Below are positions 11,157 through 22,100 of a stretch of DNA of 49,748 bases, one piece after another. The position numbers and the translations under genes were made by a program. The stretch is from Parachlorella kessleri (lineage: Eukaryota; Chlorophyta; Trebouxiophyceae; Chlorellales; Chlorellaceae), in contig BBXU01002650.1 of the NCBI GenBank assembly GCA_001598975.1, positions 1-49,748 of the forward strand, in the 5' to 3' direction. Each line of letters opens with the position of its first letter. Position 1 is the stretch's first letter. Under the pieces are notes generated by a model. The model was not told where the DNA came from. It did not search any database and worked only from the letters and a program-made list of their open reading frames with translations.

Positions 11157-12492
11157 ATGCAGAGTTGGAACGTGAAAAGCTCCAGGTCTATGGGTCGTAC
11201 CCTGGGGCGCTTAGTGAGCTGCTACCCTGCTCTGCAGCTCCAAGCCATCAATGACAAGTTTGTGGAGGCACGAGATGAGATAGACTATGGTACGTGCCAA
11301 TATGTTCACTTTATGCGCCGCACATGTCTGCACATAATGGCACGGCCCTCAGAGCAATGGCCTGTGCAAGTGTCACGCTGAGTTTCTGCCTGGGTGACTG
11401 GGATTGAGCAACAGCCCTGTACTTGGCCACAAGGTCCCGATGCCAGGAATCAACTCACCAAGGCTTGCATGCGCTCTGCAGCAATGGAGGATGCTGAGAC
11501 TGTCTACTTTAACGAGTCCGCGAACGATGGTGAGCTTGCCCCTTTGCCTTGTTCTGGCAGTGCGCCATCGTTGGTTGTCCGTTGTTTCAATATTTATTGA
11601 GGGTGGCAGATAATGCGAGCAGGGATGAGGTATTAGGATACTGGGCTGACAGGGCTGAATGCAGAATGAGCCTGAGTCTTGCCTGAATTTCATATTGATA
11701 GGAAGGTGCGTACGTAGGTCTATCGTTGTAAATTACACCAGTGCCTTGCTGTCCCGCAAATCTAAGGCCGGGTCATATAAAGCTTTCTGCTGGTTGACTA
11801 ACTGCATTAGAAGGGCGCCCCCCTTTCTCTGGCAGCCAAGGAGCTGGTGCAGGAGGCGCTCAGCCTGTACCAGGGGCTGCTGGGGAAGTTGTCGCCAGGG
11901 GAGCGTGGAAAGCTAGAGCGATCAATGGGGCTGAAGATGGAGCAGGTGGGGGCAATGGGGATAACCTGCCGCCATTACTAAGGATGCCATGAGGGGAGGA
12001 CGAGGGAGGCAAGTCACCAGATGTACAGCCACAGTCGTTGCTAGTGTATGGCGGCAATTTGGGCGCTGACAGGTATGTGTGTTTTGCTGATAGTGCTTGA
12101 TGCAAGGTGTGCTGTGGGATGTGTTTGAATGTCTGAGCCAGCCCAATTGTTCAACACCAAGGCCAAGGTTGTCCTAGGCAGGGCGCTAGCGTTAAAGGCA
12201 GTGCTCCCTCGCCGGTCATCCGGCGGTTTCTGTGAGCATCGCCGCTGCACACAGCTGCTCTGCAACAAGCCTGGGTGACACTTCACTGGCAGAAGTGCAG
12301 CCTTTAGGCCTGCTGACCACTTCTTTTCCGCCTAGCCCTAACCTTGCGCCTGCTCTTCTCCTGTGGCTGCCCGTCTTGGGCTTGGCTCAGACTGCTGCCG
12401 CTTTGCCTCCACTGAAACCCGACGCCTGCGCTTGGTTGTGGCTGCAGTTGAAGGCAGAAGCTGCACAACTAGACACCTTACATGCGGACTGA
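11157..12492 (+). CDS. Small plant-type 'embryogenesis-like' protein
   Basis: Four exons, 11157-11289, 11482-11529, 11836-11945 and 12448-12492, encode about 111 aa. The core reads LQAINDKFVEARDEIDY, then AMEDAETVYFNES, LYQGLLGKL, RSMGLKMEQ and LKAEAAQLDTLHAD. This order recalls short plant proteins annotated only as 'embryogenesis-like'; I rely on memory for that match, and no biochemical role is known to me. The first about 20 residues (MQSWNVKSSRSMGRTLGRLV) are basic, Ser-rich and acid-free, so an organelle presequence, perhaps mitochondrial, is likely. The start is the least certain part, as an upstream in-frame ATG lies at 11094. A plus-strand TGTAA at 12665-12669, about 173 bases past the stop, is a plausible poly(A) signal. 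Confidence 0.65.
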
Positions 12493-12818
12493 CAGGAGGG
12501 CGACCTGCGCGTCGTCAACCGTAGAATATCCCAACATGGCTGCCCATGGCCTCCGGCAAGAAGTTATGCCAGAGTGCAAATAGCACCCTGTTCCGACAAA
12601 GCCTTTACTAGGTAATCGCACACAGCTGGCTTTGCAGCAACTTTGAAATGTATCAATGGGACAGTGTAACTTAATCTCTGATGCTAACAGCACCGGAAGC
12701 CAGGGACAGTGTGGCATGGAACCTGCAATTGTCGCTCACGATGTATGACCATCCGTCCTCCTGCCACAGCAGTACCTACACTACAACCAGACAAGTCACG
12801 CTGGCTGGTGCTGGGCTG
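12493..12818. other. Convergent 3' intergenic region
   Basis: 326 bases separate the stops of the embryogenesis-like gene and LSM7. The region holds the plus-strand TGTAA at 12665-12669. I see nothing else in it. Confidence 0.5.
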
Positions 12819-13930
12819 TCATTGACCATCTTGTTGCATGAAGGGGTTTTCTATGGCTTCTGTGCCAGCTGTGGGGGTAACCAGCATCACCGACGTGCCT
12901 CTGCAGACCTGCAGCATGCGAGCGGCATGTCACCTCAATCACGTAACCTATTGTACCGAATTGCAGCCATGTAGACACGGCCTGAAGGGTGCTCCGACCC
13001 ACAGCGCACCAGCATCGGAAGAGTTGCAATCCAGGCACAGCAGCTCCGAATCAACAACTTCGGGCCCTGAACGATGTCTACGAACACGGATGGGAGCTCC
13101 AGCCACTGTTCCCGTGGGATGGCAGAGTTTGGAAGCACTAAGCTGCAGTAGGGACCTACTGGGACCAAGGCAAGTGCCAGCACTTACCACCAGCCCCAGG
13201 AATCGTGTCTGGTCTGTGATCCTCAGGGGGTCGTCAGGATCTGCACCCATGCAGCCCACCGCTCAGTCCCAACACATCGCAGAAGAGCTGCCTAGCGTAA
13301 CTCTGAATGAGCTATGCACGGCATTGAATCGGGCTATGCTACCTCCCACTAATATAAACTTAGGCACACCCCTGCACACAATATGCGAGGCACTCCTGCA
13401 TGCCAGCCATCTATCTAATCCCACCTGTCCCTCACTGCCACTGTGCCGGTGTAGGGGTGCGCTGCATGCCTAGACCGGGCTCACCTCTCAAGAACTCGGT
13501 GGCTTCGTCCAGCACCAGATTGAGTAGTTGGTCATAGCCCTTGAGCACTCCCACGACTGCACAAGGACATGGCCTTCCCCAGCTAGGCAGCTCGAATCAA
13601 ATCCAAATAGAAAGGAGGGCCACAAAAGCACGCCTAGCATCTGGCTCTGCAGAGAACAAAGGCAAGCCACAGCGCACAGCCAGCACAACACTCCCAGCCG
13701 GGTCTTGCCTTCTCTGCCGCCGGCGAGTTTGACCTGCAGGCAGTGGTGGTACACACGAGGCTGTGGCATTTGCAAGTCAGCAGTGGGCAGTGGTGCTGTG
13801 TGGCAGGCGTCAGGTATGGCACTTGCACACAACAGTGAGCAGTGGGCACTGCTGAACGCCTCTGGCTGCCTACCCGTAAGCTCTTGTCCACGAACTTTGC
13901 GAGGTCCAAGGCATTTTCCTTCTTTGACAT
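12819..13930 (-). CDS. LSM7: U6 snRNA-associated Sm-like protein LSm7
   Basis: LSm7 is one of the seven ring subunits that bind the U6 snRNA 3' end (LSm2-8, nucleus) or deadenylated mRNA (LSm1-7, cytoplasm). Five exons, 13930-13874, 13733-13709, 13556-13485, 13240-13188 and 12908-12819, give 98 aa, close to the usual length. Sm1 motif: LDLAKFVDKSLRVKLAGGRE, then VGVLKGYDQLLNLVLDEATE. Sm2 region: DPDDPLRITDQTRFLGLVVC, then RGTSVMLVTP. The order follows human LSm7 closely, including the DPDD and LGLVVCRGTSV signatures. Exon 2 is a 25-base micro-exon (VKLAGGRE). Intron 2 must use a GC donor (GAAG|GCAAGA) to join REV-VGVLKG in frame. Divergent from ELL. Confidence 0.93.
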
Positions 13931-14272
13931 ACTGGGACTTCTCTGTCCTAGCCTCGGGTATCTCTTTCCTTATGTCCTTAGCGAAATGATGGACCTTGGG
14001 AGAGATGGTCAGCACGCACCAGGGGAAGACGGATAGAGGATATCTCTGTCACTCCGATTGATCAATGCAGACATGCTCAAGCAATCACACTCTGATTTTC
14101 AGCTTGAGCAGGTTCCAGCCTGGCTTGTACTGCTTCACAGCATTGCACGCGCAAGATCTCTTCACGGTTATATTCAGCACTCTGACTCTCAGAACTTGTG
14201 CACACAACTATATATCTTGGTAAAGCAGCAGCATCAATGGTCGCAAAGGTGTAGGAGTGAAAGGCTGGGCAC
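13931..14272. promoter_or_regulatory. Bidirectional promoter region (LSM7 / ELL)
   Basis: 342 bases separate the two start codons. Both products serve RNA polymerase II transcript making or processing, so shared control would make sense, but I see no named element. Confidence 0.5.
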
Positions 14273-16781
14273 ATGGCCTCTCAGCATGGTGTAGAACCAC
14301 GGGAGGTGGCCTTTGCAATCCAGCCGCAGCAGCAGTATGCCTTCCACCTCAGGCTGACGCCGCAGCTGCTGGAGTCTCTTATCAGATCCCAGGAGCATGC
14401 CGAGCCCATCTCCATCCACTTTGGAGACGCACCCAGTGAGAATGTGAGCAGGCCGAACTTTACTTCAACCAGTGCTAAGAGGGCACTAGTGGGAAGTGCG
14501 AGACAAGCCAGCCCTGCTGCTCTTGCAGCCTACCTTTTTATGTCGCCACTGGACATCGAGCTGTTCATACAAGTCTAGCTGCAGGCTATCACGGTGGGCC
14601 AAACCCGTTTTGGTTTTCGGGCCATCAGTGATTCCCAAGCCTGTGACTTGCTGCGGATTGACAACCGTGGCGATACGGCCAGTGTGGTAGCCCATGTCAA
14701 GCAGAAGATACAAGTCCAGGTGGAGAGAGCAGGCGCGGCCGTGCCCGTCATACCTTGCAAGGAGTGTCCAACATCTGTTATGTTTGTCTCAGTTTGATCT
14801 GCCAGTATAACCCTGTTGTGTGGGCAAATGGATACCTGCTATACCAGTGGAGCCATCTGCTTGCTGCAGCGCAACCTACAAGACGAGAAGGACAGGGTGA
14901 GAGCCCGAGCTGAGGAGGCAGAGAGGGAGCGCAGGGAGAAGAAGGTGGTATCCCTTGTGAAGCAGCCACCTTCGCAGGGCAAAGGTGCGTTGCACAGTGG
15001 GCCGTGATGCCAAGGGTTGTGGGGCCAGCCTGCTTCGTGGCATTGCCTCTTACGAGCGACAGATGCGGTCAAGTGTCAGGTGCAACTTCTGGGGCAGGGT
15101 AATTCCCTGCAAACTTGGGAAAGAGTATGGCTGATGCCCTAGGTGGGGTGTCCATGCCCTTCCCCTGCCAGGGGTGGGGTGGACTGTGAGTTGAGACGGC
15201 CAGTGCTACCCTGCAGGCACCACCAAAACGCACGTGCGCAGCCTGACCCCGCCACCTCGTGGCCCCACGCCTCCTCCTCGGCAGGCGCCCAAGCCACAGG
15301 TGACGCAGAGCATGCTCGCGCCGCCGCCGCAGCACAATCTGCAGCCTCGGCCGCCGCTGCCACCCGTGTCGGTTGCAGCCGCCGCAGCAGCCGCTGCGGG
15401 GCGGCTTACGCCGCCGCCGGAGGCGGCTGCAGGGGCCGTCGCTGCCAGCGGCAAGCCTGCTGCAGGCCTGATGAAGAAGTCAGCGTCCTCAGGCAAGCTA
15501 GGGCTGGGCGCTAAGCACGGCTCGAGTGGCAGCCTGGCTGCCGCCAACGCCGGCGGCGCTGCGGTCAAGGCTAGTGCAGCTGTTGTAGCAGTGGCAAGCA
15601 GAGGAGACCTGCGCCAGACGCTGCTGGCAGTCCTTGTGGAGCGGCCGCTTACGATGCAAGGTTGGTTACTTTGGCTGTCGGACAGGCTGGAATGCCAGTT
15701 CCCTTCGTGTGCCATGGAACATGATGCATTGGTTAGGAGCAGCATGAGAGAGCTTAGGGTAACAGCGGCGGGTGAAAATGCATACGCAGGGCTGGGTTCA
15801 GTGTTGCCAGGCGCTAGGGCTTGATGTCGCCATGCGCTGTGCCCTGCGAGCAAAGGTAGCTGTGTAGTCAGCCAGCAGGCAGGGAGACCTTGGGGCCGGC
15901 CTGTGCCAGCGGGGCCTGAAGTTGCCCTGCAGGGATCCGTGCGGTGTTGGCTGATGTAGCCTCGCGAGTCAAGGGCTTTAAAGTGCCCCCTGACAAGGCA
16001 GTTTTTGAGCGAGCCCTGAAGCGGGTCGGCGAGTTCCGAAATCCTGGGAAGTACTTTCTGCACGACGCGTGCGCTGAGGAGGCCCGAGCGCTGATGGCCG
16101 AGGGGGCAGCAGGGGGCGCAGCAGGCACAGCAGGCGGCGGCAAACGCAGTCGAGAGTCTACACCAGAGGGTGGCCTGCCACCGCGCAGCAAAGCTCAAAA
16201 AGCGGGGCAGCCGTCCGCGAAGGCAGGCCCTCAGGCGTCGCCAATCGCTGCGGCTGGGCAGCCTCTGTCCAAGCATAAGCGCAGCACCAGCCAGCCCGTC
16301 CTGGGCACAGTGCCTGCTGCAGTGCCCGCTGTCGCTGCTCCGGCCGGAACAGCGGCCACGCCGCCTGTCACCTCTCCCGCCAGCCAAGCCGCTTCGCCGC
16401 CGTCGCAGCAGACCACAGGCAACACACCAACCGCCACTGGCAGCGGCGATGCGGTGGGGGGCGGTCCTGGTCCTGTGTCGGCAGTCAAGAGGCAGCGGCA
16501 GGGGGACGCGGGCAGCACGCATGGAGGGCGTTCTTCCAGCAGCAGGGGCTCGCAAGATTATGATGATACCTGGGTGGAGGCGCATGCTACAAGACAGCCA
16601 GAGCCAGCTGCGCCCATCTCTTCCAAGGAGGTGGGCTTTTAAGTTGTTGTGTTGGGGTGGAAGCACCTGGGTACATGTGAAGGCAGGCCGTATCCATGAA
16701 TCAGGTCAGACTTGCCTCAACTGTTTCAACAGGTTGTCAATGTTGGTGACATTATGGGGGAATGACAGGTTCCCTGTTTTG

Positions 16782-16820
<39 letters not shown>

Positions 16821-17557
16821 CGCTATATGAATCTCTCCATCAGGGTCTTTCTGCCACTGGTCGGAGAGCCCTAGCATGGCTCTCACCATGCCGGCGAGCT
16901 ACCATAAGAGCTGCAGTGCTGTGGCTTGCCACCTATCACCTCACGCAGCCGCACGGCAAACATGGCCGGCCCCTTGCCATTTGGAACAACCTGTGCTGTA
17001 TTCCAAATGCCAGATGAAACGCTATGTGTGCCTTAGGGTCGTCAACCTGACATCCCACCACTGCAGGAGTACCGTGAGCGGGAGGCTGCTTTCACAACGA
17101 AGTACGAGCTGTACTTCCGGCTGCACCAGCTGATAGAGGCCAACAAGAGGGACTTCCAAGCGTTGCGGGACGCGCTGCAAGCAGCTGCCAGCCCAGACGA
17201 ACGGCAGAGGTGCGCTTGGCAGCCTGGCCATACATCCTCCGCTGCGCTCCCAGCTGTGCCCACATTGTTACTTCTTGTTCTGCTAGCGTCTCACTCAAGC
17301 CAAGAACCAACGTTTTGCATCTTCACGTGCTCTGTAGGCATCAGGCGGAGATTGACAAGCTCCTGCGGAGGCGAGGCGACCGAGCCAAGCGCTGGGAAGC
17401 TGCCTTTGGGGTGCTGCATGCTGAGCTTGCTGCGACCAAGCAGCGCATGGGAGAGTTTGTGGCGACATTCCAGCAGGCACAGCAGCAGCAGGCACAGCAG
17501 CAGCAGGCGCAGCAGACCAAGCAGCCAATCCCCTCCGCAGTGTCAGTAGTCCAGTGA
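14273..17557 (+). CDS. ELL: ELL-family RNA polymerase II elongation factor with occludin-homology domain
   Basis: ELL proteins suppress Pol II pausing and work in super- and little-elongation complexes in the nucleus. Seven exons, 14273-14443, 14585-14719, 14870-14984, 15217-15660, 15933-16630, 17067-17209 and 17338-17557, give 641 aa in a consistent frame. The N-terminal ELL domain includes FHLRLTPQLLESLI, VGQTRFGFRAISD and a charged helix EKDRVRARAEEAERERREKK. A winged-helix-like part follows (RGDLRQTLLAVLVERPLTMQ, then VERALKR-type VFERALKRVGEFRNPGKYFL). The long middle is Pro/Ala/Ser-rich and disordered. The last two exons form an occludin-homology helical hairpin, YREREAAFTTKYELYFRLHQ to RWEAAFGVLHAELAATKQR, then a Gln repeat tail. 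The whole order fits ELL well. Intron 5 holds a long poly-T tract. The family name rests on remembered motifs. Confidence 0.8.
16787..16820 (+). repeat. Poly-T tract of about 34 bases in ELL intron 5
   Basis: An uninterrupted T run of about 34 bases follows GGG and ends before CGC. It lies in the 436-base intron between exons 5 and 6, about 245 bases before the acceptor, too far to be the polypyrimidine tract. It could be the tail of a minus-oriented retroposed sequence or simple slippage; I see no element attached. Confidence 0.85.
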
Positions 17558-19184
17558 GAAATTGCTAACCTGGGCATTTATCTCCTTGCTGGCTTGCCAG
17601 CAGTCGAGTATGGACTTCGCCTTTGATGTGAAGCCAGTAAGTTACAGGAACAGGTACTTCGTGTGGAGAGCGAGACTGGTGCGATAGCGGTGAGTTTGGT
17701 CGAGCGGCTCAGTAGGTAGATAGGCAGACGAGCCCTGGAGCCGGCAATGCGAGCGAGCCGTGAGTGTACCTGGTTTAGGGCAGTCAGGGAACGAGTGTGC
17801 ACAGCCAAATGGGCTGTGGATTGGTGTCTTTTGAGGGTCTTTTGTTCTGGGGAAACCCAGCAACAGATTGGCGTCTCTCTGGGGTTTAGGTGCCCTAGGG
17901 AGACTCCAGCGACCCGGTGAGAAAGGCGCGCAGACATTCCGGAAGGGAGGCTCGTCGTGGGGCAGCTTGGGGCACCGCGACGTTGAGGGAAGTTTGTATG
18001 GACGTTGGCCATATGGCCCCCTGCACAGCCTGGCTACTTGCCTTCTAACACCTGTGCCTCGTGCCTGGGATGTGCTCCTTGCGTAGCGTCTGAGCCACAT
18101 GCCTGATGCGCAGCAGTCACTGGCTCGAATACAGGCTCATCCCATCGGGCTTAAGAGTGAGCGTGTAAGAACTTTTGTGGAACGTAATACTTTCTGGCTG
18201 GCATGAGCCTACACTGAAAACTGTAGGCCCCTGGGCTTGGTATATATATTTTTGGTTCAGGGAAGCCACCGTGGCCCCCGCCCCTCACCCTCACGCGGGC
18301 GCTAGCAGCCCTGCAGTTTGGGCCCTCTCTCTGCTTACTCTAATGTTTCCTGCTACTGCGTCCTGCACTGCCACTGTTTCCACCTGTATATGTGGCCCGC
18401 GCGGTGGCTTTGTGCCTCCTCTTATCTTTTGCCTCCCATGCCTTGCTTCCGGGCGTAGCATGGGTATGCATGTTTGAACACCGCAAAGCAGCAAGCTGAT
18501 ATGGATGCGGTTGTTGCCTGTGGGTGAGGATTGGATTTACATGGTACGTCGTGGTTGCCGTCTATCTCGTAATGCTAGTCCACACAGAAAGTAAAACGAA
18601 GTCAGCTTGTTGCACAGCGAGGTCGACAGCAGGGTTTAAATAGTACCAGGGTAGCGCATCAAGGAATGGCATGCACTACATGCCATGGCACTGCACTGCA
18701 CGGCAGGTGTTCCACCATCAATTACAAAGCGCATACATGTATGCTTGTGGATCCCTCAATCCTCTTAAAGAGAAAGCAGGGTGCCCACCACATATGCTCG
18801 CCTGCACCAACATTAATGCCACGCCAGCCGGCAGCCAGTCAAAATTGAAAGCATGATTGCATAGAACCCTGTCAGCCCAGTATACCCATACCTCCTCTCG
18901 ATCGCATTGCCTGTCACCCTTTATAGCAAACTGAAGGGCCGGATATCTAAACCCCTAGGGCATACCCTGCCTGCTGGCCTGCCAGGCCAGGTGGATCACT
19001 CTTGCCCGCCTGCACGCCATGCTACCACACAGTTGTGCACTGAGGCCTTCCCTGCCTGCCTGACTACACGAGCATTCTTCTCACAGCTCGAGCCTGCCAT
19101 GTGGGCCCCTGGCCAGCACATCCCTACATCCCCTGGTTACCACTCACGGCTACCATGATCATGTTGAACGCCCTCCCAGCCCAT
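17558..19184. other. Convergent intergenic region with dispersed repeat
   Basis: 1.6 kb between the stops of ELL (+) and the FN3 gene (-). No exon is supported. A plus-strand TGTAA at 18164-18168 may end the ELL transcript, giving a 3' UTR of about 600 bases. A minus-sense TGTAA (plus TTACA at 18722-18726) may serve the FN3 gene. The short dispersed repeat also seen near 1323 recurs at about 18858-18915. Confidence 0.5.
18858..18915 (+). repeat. Dispersed short repeat, copy 2
   Basis: Begins TGCATAGAACCCTGTCAG, continues through CCCATACCTCC and ends GCATTGCCTGTC. It matches copy 1 at 1323-1380 with scattered substitutions and small indels. Both copies sit in 3' flanking, non-coding DNA. Confidence 0.6.
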
Positions 19185-22100
19185 TCAAAGCTCGGCCGTG
19201 CCCTGTGGCGGGTTGGCGCAGCAGATGGTTGCCAGGTCCACTGCCGCATCCACCACGGCGATGGTGGGGCCAGCGGCGGGGGACTGCTGGGCGCCAGCGC
19301 CTGCTGCACCTGTTGTGCTTGGCGGGCACTTGTCAGAGCAGTACTGCAGGGGACCAGGGAATGGGATACGGAACAGGTCATTGGCTCTGTGAGGGACTGC
19401 CGACCAGCCTAGGACAAATGCCTTTGCTAAGGCGCGTGGGCAGCAGACAAGCACCCCAGTAGCTGCCTTGAACCAGTGACAGCTCTCGGCAGCCTATTCT
19501 CGAACTGCATCACCTGCGCCCTCACCAGATACCCATCCCAAGATCCCCTGGAGGCGCTCACCTGGACTACGGTGCGCGTCTCAGGCGAGAAATCACGCAT
19601 CCACTGGGCCTTGCAGAACCCGCGCCGAGCCTGGTCGTCGCAGCTCATGGGGTTGCAGCGCCTGCAACGCACAGAAAGCGCTGGCTACTGACAAAGCGCC
19701 ACACACTGGGCAAGGATCAGTCAGCATGCCAGCTGCACAACCCCTTGGGTGGCTGTAGAGACTCTCCACAGTCATGGCAGGGATTCCTCGATTAGCCAGG
19801 CACGGCCTTGGCGGCAATGGGGTATTGGATGCTTCGCCCTCTGTCACTGTCAGGATATCTCCCTTTCCCTGCTGGCACTCGCACTCCCTCTCGCCAGGGA
19901 ACCCATAGGCTGGGTAAGGTACTAAGACCCACCCGGTCCGGGCGGCATCACACAGCGGGTAGAATCCAGTGACGGGCATCCAGTTCCAGCCCTTGGGAAC
20001 CGGGCGCTCAGGCGTTGCCAGCACTGTGACTGAGGCTCCGCCCATGGCCGCCCCACCCCACGCCTGCGTCCAGCATGCAGCACCCAAGTTGCAGGCACAC
20101 AGGTACCCAGCATAAGCCGCCATGGCCCCGCACTGCACTGCACAGCGCAGCGCAGCTGCTTTGCTGGCGCCTCCCACTCCAGGGCGGCGCCAACCCAGGC
20201 ACGCAGGCTTCGGCACGCTGGCTAAGCCAGGCTTAATGTCACGTGCTCCAGGGTCAAGCCTACCTGGACCTCGAACGAGTAGGTTAGGCCGTTTTGCAAC
20301 TGGCCAAACGAGAGGCAGCCGCCGGCGGCGTTGTAGTCAAAGCCGGTCTTGTAGCGGCGGGTGAGGTTGGTGGCCGGGTTGGTCAGCGTCAGCCGGTAGC
20401 TCTCTACACAGCCCTTGTTGTCTGGGAAGCCCCAGCAGACGGTCACCTGCAGCCACAGGGGGTACGCTTTTTGAAAAGAGGCACGGCTCTTGTGCGACCA
20501 AACGAGACACTTAACCCGATGCTAAAAAGAGTTCGTCTTATTGGCCGTCGCCAATTCAGCACACCACGATTACATGACGTAACGGTGCTCTCCACGACTA
20601 CACGATGCTGACCTGGTCTGTGCTGTACCGCACATTGAAGTACCATTCAAATGGTGTTGTCTTGCTGCCCGGCAACACCCACCCTCTGGTCAGAGGTCGT
20701 CACATTGGGTCGGCTGGGAGGGCTGGGCGACACAGCCTCACACACTGCTTGGGGAGTCCCTGTGGTGACAGCCTCGTCGCTCGCATTGCCACCAGCGGCC
20801 TGCAGTGAGGGTGAAGGCTCATGTCAAGTGCTTCCCACCCTTCAGGCCTCACGCTACCACCTGCTTGACTAAAGCGCTCAACCCAACCAATGGGAGAATC
20901 AACCCAACCGACAATTGATAGGGAGAGTCAACGCCTGGCCACTGCAGCCAGCGCGTCAGGGCCGTTGGACGTGCGGCAGGGGTGTTTACAGGCCCCGCAG
21001 TCACTGCACGACAACCCAGCGGTCATGCTGCCTGCCTTTGGAGCAACCCCAGACATTCCCCTGCTGGTGTGCAGGGCGCAAGCAGGATCAGCCAGCCCTG
21101 TTATACAACACCCATCCTCATGCTGTTAGTCTCACCTTGGCCACGACGCTCACGTTGTAGCGTGCACCGTTCACCAGTCCTGTGACGGGCAGGCTTTGAG
21201 GCCCGTCCCACTGGGGTGGGGCGGAGAGGGTGAGAGGGGGCTGGCCCTCCGCCGCCACAATGACCTGGTACTCACTCAGGCATGCACCTGCATGTGAAGC
21301 ATGGGGAGCTGCACTATTCTAGGCAGGGAGGAGGGGGGCCTGATGGACTGAGGGTAGCCTACCGTGTTGTCGGCTGTACTGCAACTGTAAGGCAGGCAGG
21401 AGGGATTTCTTTGGGTCTGAGGCTGCCCGTGAGGCCCTGTTCCCGGACAGGAGGTTGTTAAGAGATATAGGCCCCCAGACCCCGTGACAGGCCCGCCTCA
21501 AGAACCTGCTGGTTACAGGAACATTCCCACATTGGGCTTGATGCAATTTGCAGCTGCCTTGCGCAGCCCAGGGAAGGAAGACAGGGGCTGAAGTGGCCTG
21601 CCTCACCGTTGTCTGGCTTGGCCCAGGATACCAGGAGCACCTGGTGCCCTGGCTTGGCAGTTAGCTGGGTTGGCGGGGAGGGAGCGATGGGGGCACAGGG
21701 CACCACGGCAGTGCTGACCTCCCCAGCAGCGCCAAATTTGTTGCTCACAGCCTGCGCGGCACGTTGGTCACCTGTCCGCAAGCAACTTAAAAAAAAGCGG
21801 CCAGCATTGCCCCTACACCTTTGGTGCATATGCAGGTAGCGTGGCCATACAGGCCCCCAAGGAAGACTGCAGAGTCAGCTCAGTCGCACCCGGCAGGGGA
21901 GGTACTCATCCCCCAATCAATGGATCAACTGACAAGGCGCCCTCGGTGCTGGGCCCTGTCTTCACCTTGACGACCAGCTTCACTTGGCTGCCGTTGGGCA
22001 GGCTCTGCAGGGTGATGTTGTTGGCAGCCTCCATCCCCAGTGGGACGGCAAGGGTCTGCAGCGTCTGGTTGTTGGCCGCTGCCAGGACTTGATACCCGCT

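Noticed and set aside
15206..16666. A 486-codon open frame on the minus strand opposite ELL
   Set aside because: It is the antisense shadow of the GC-rich Pro/Ala region of ELL. It has low-complexity composition, no family motif and runs through ELL introns.
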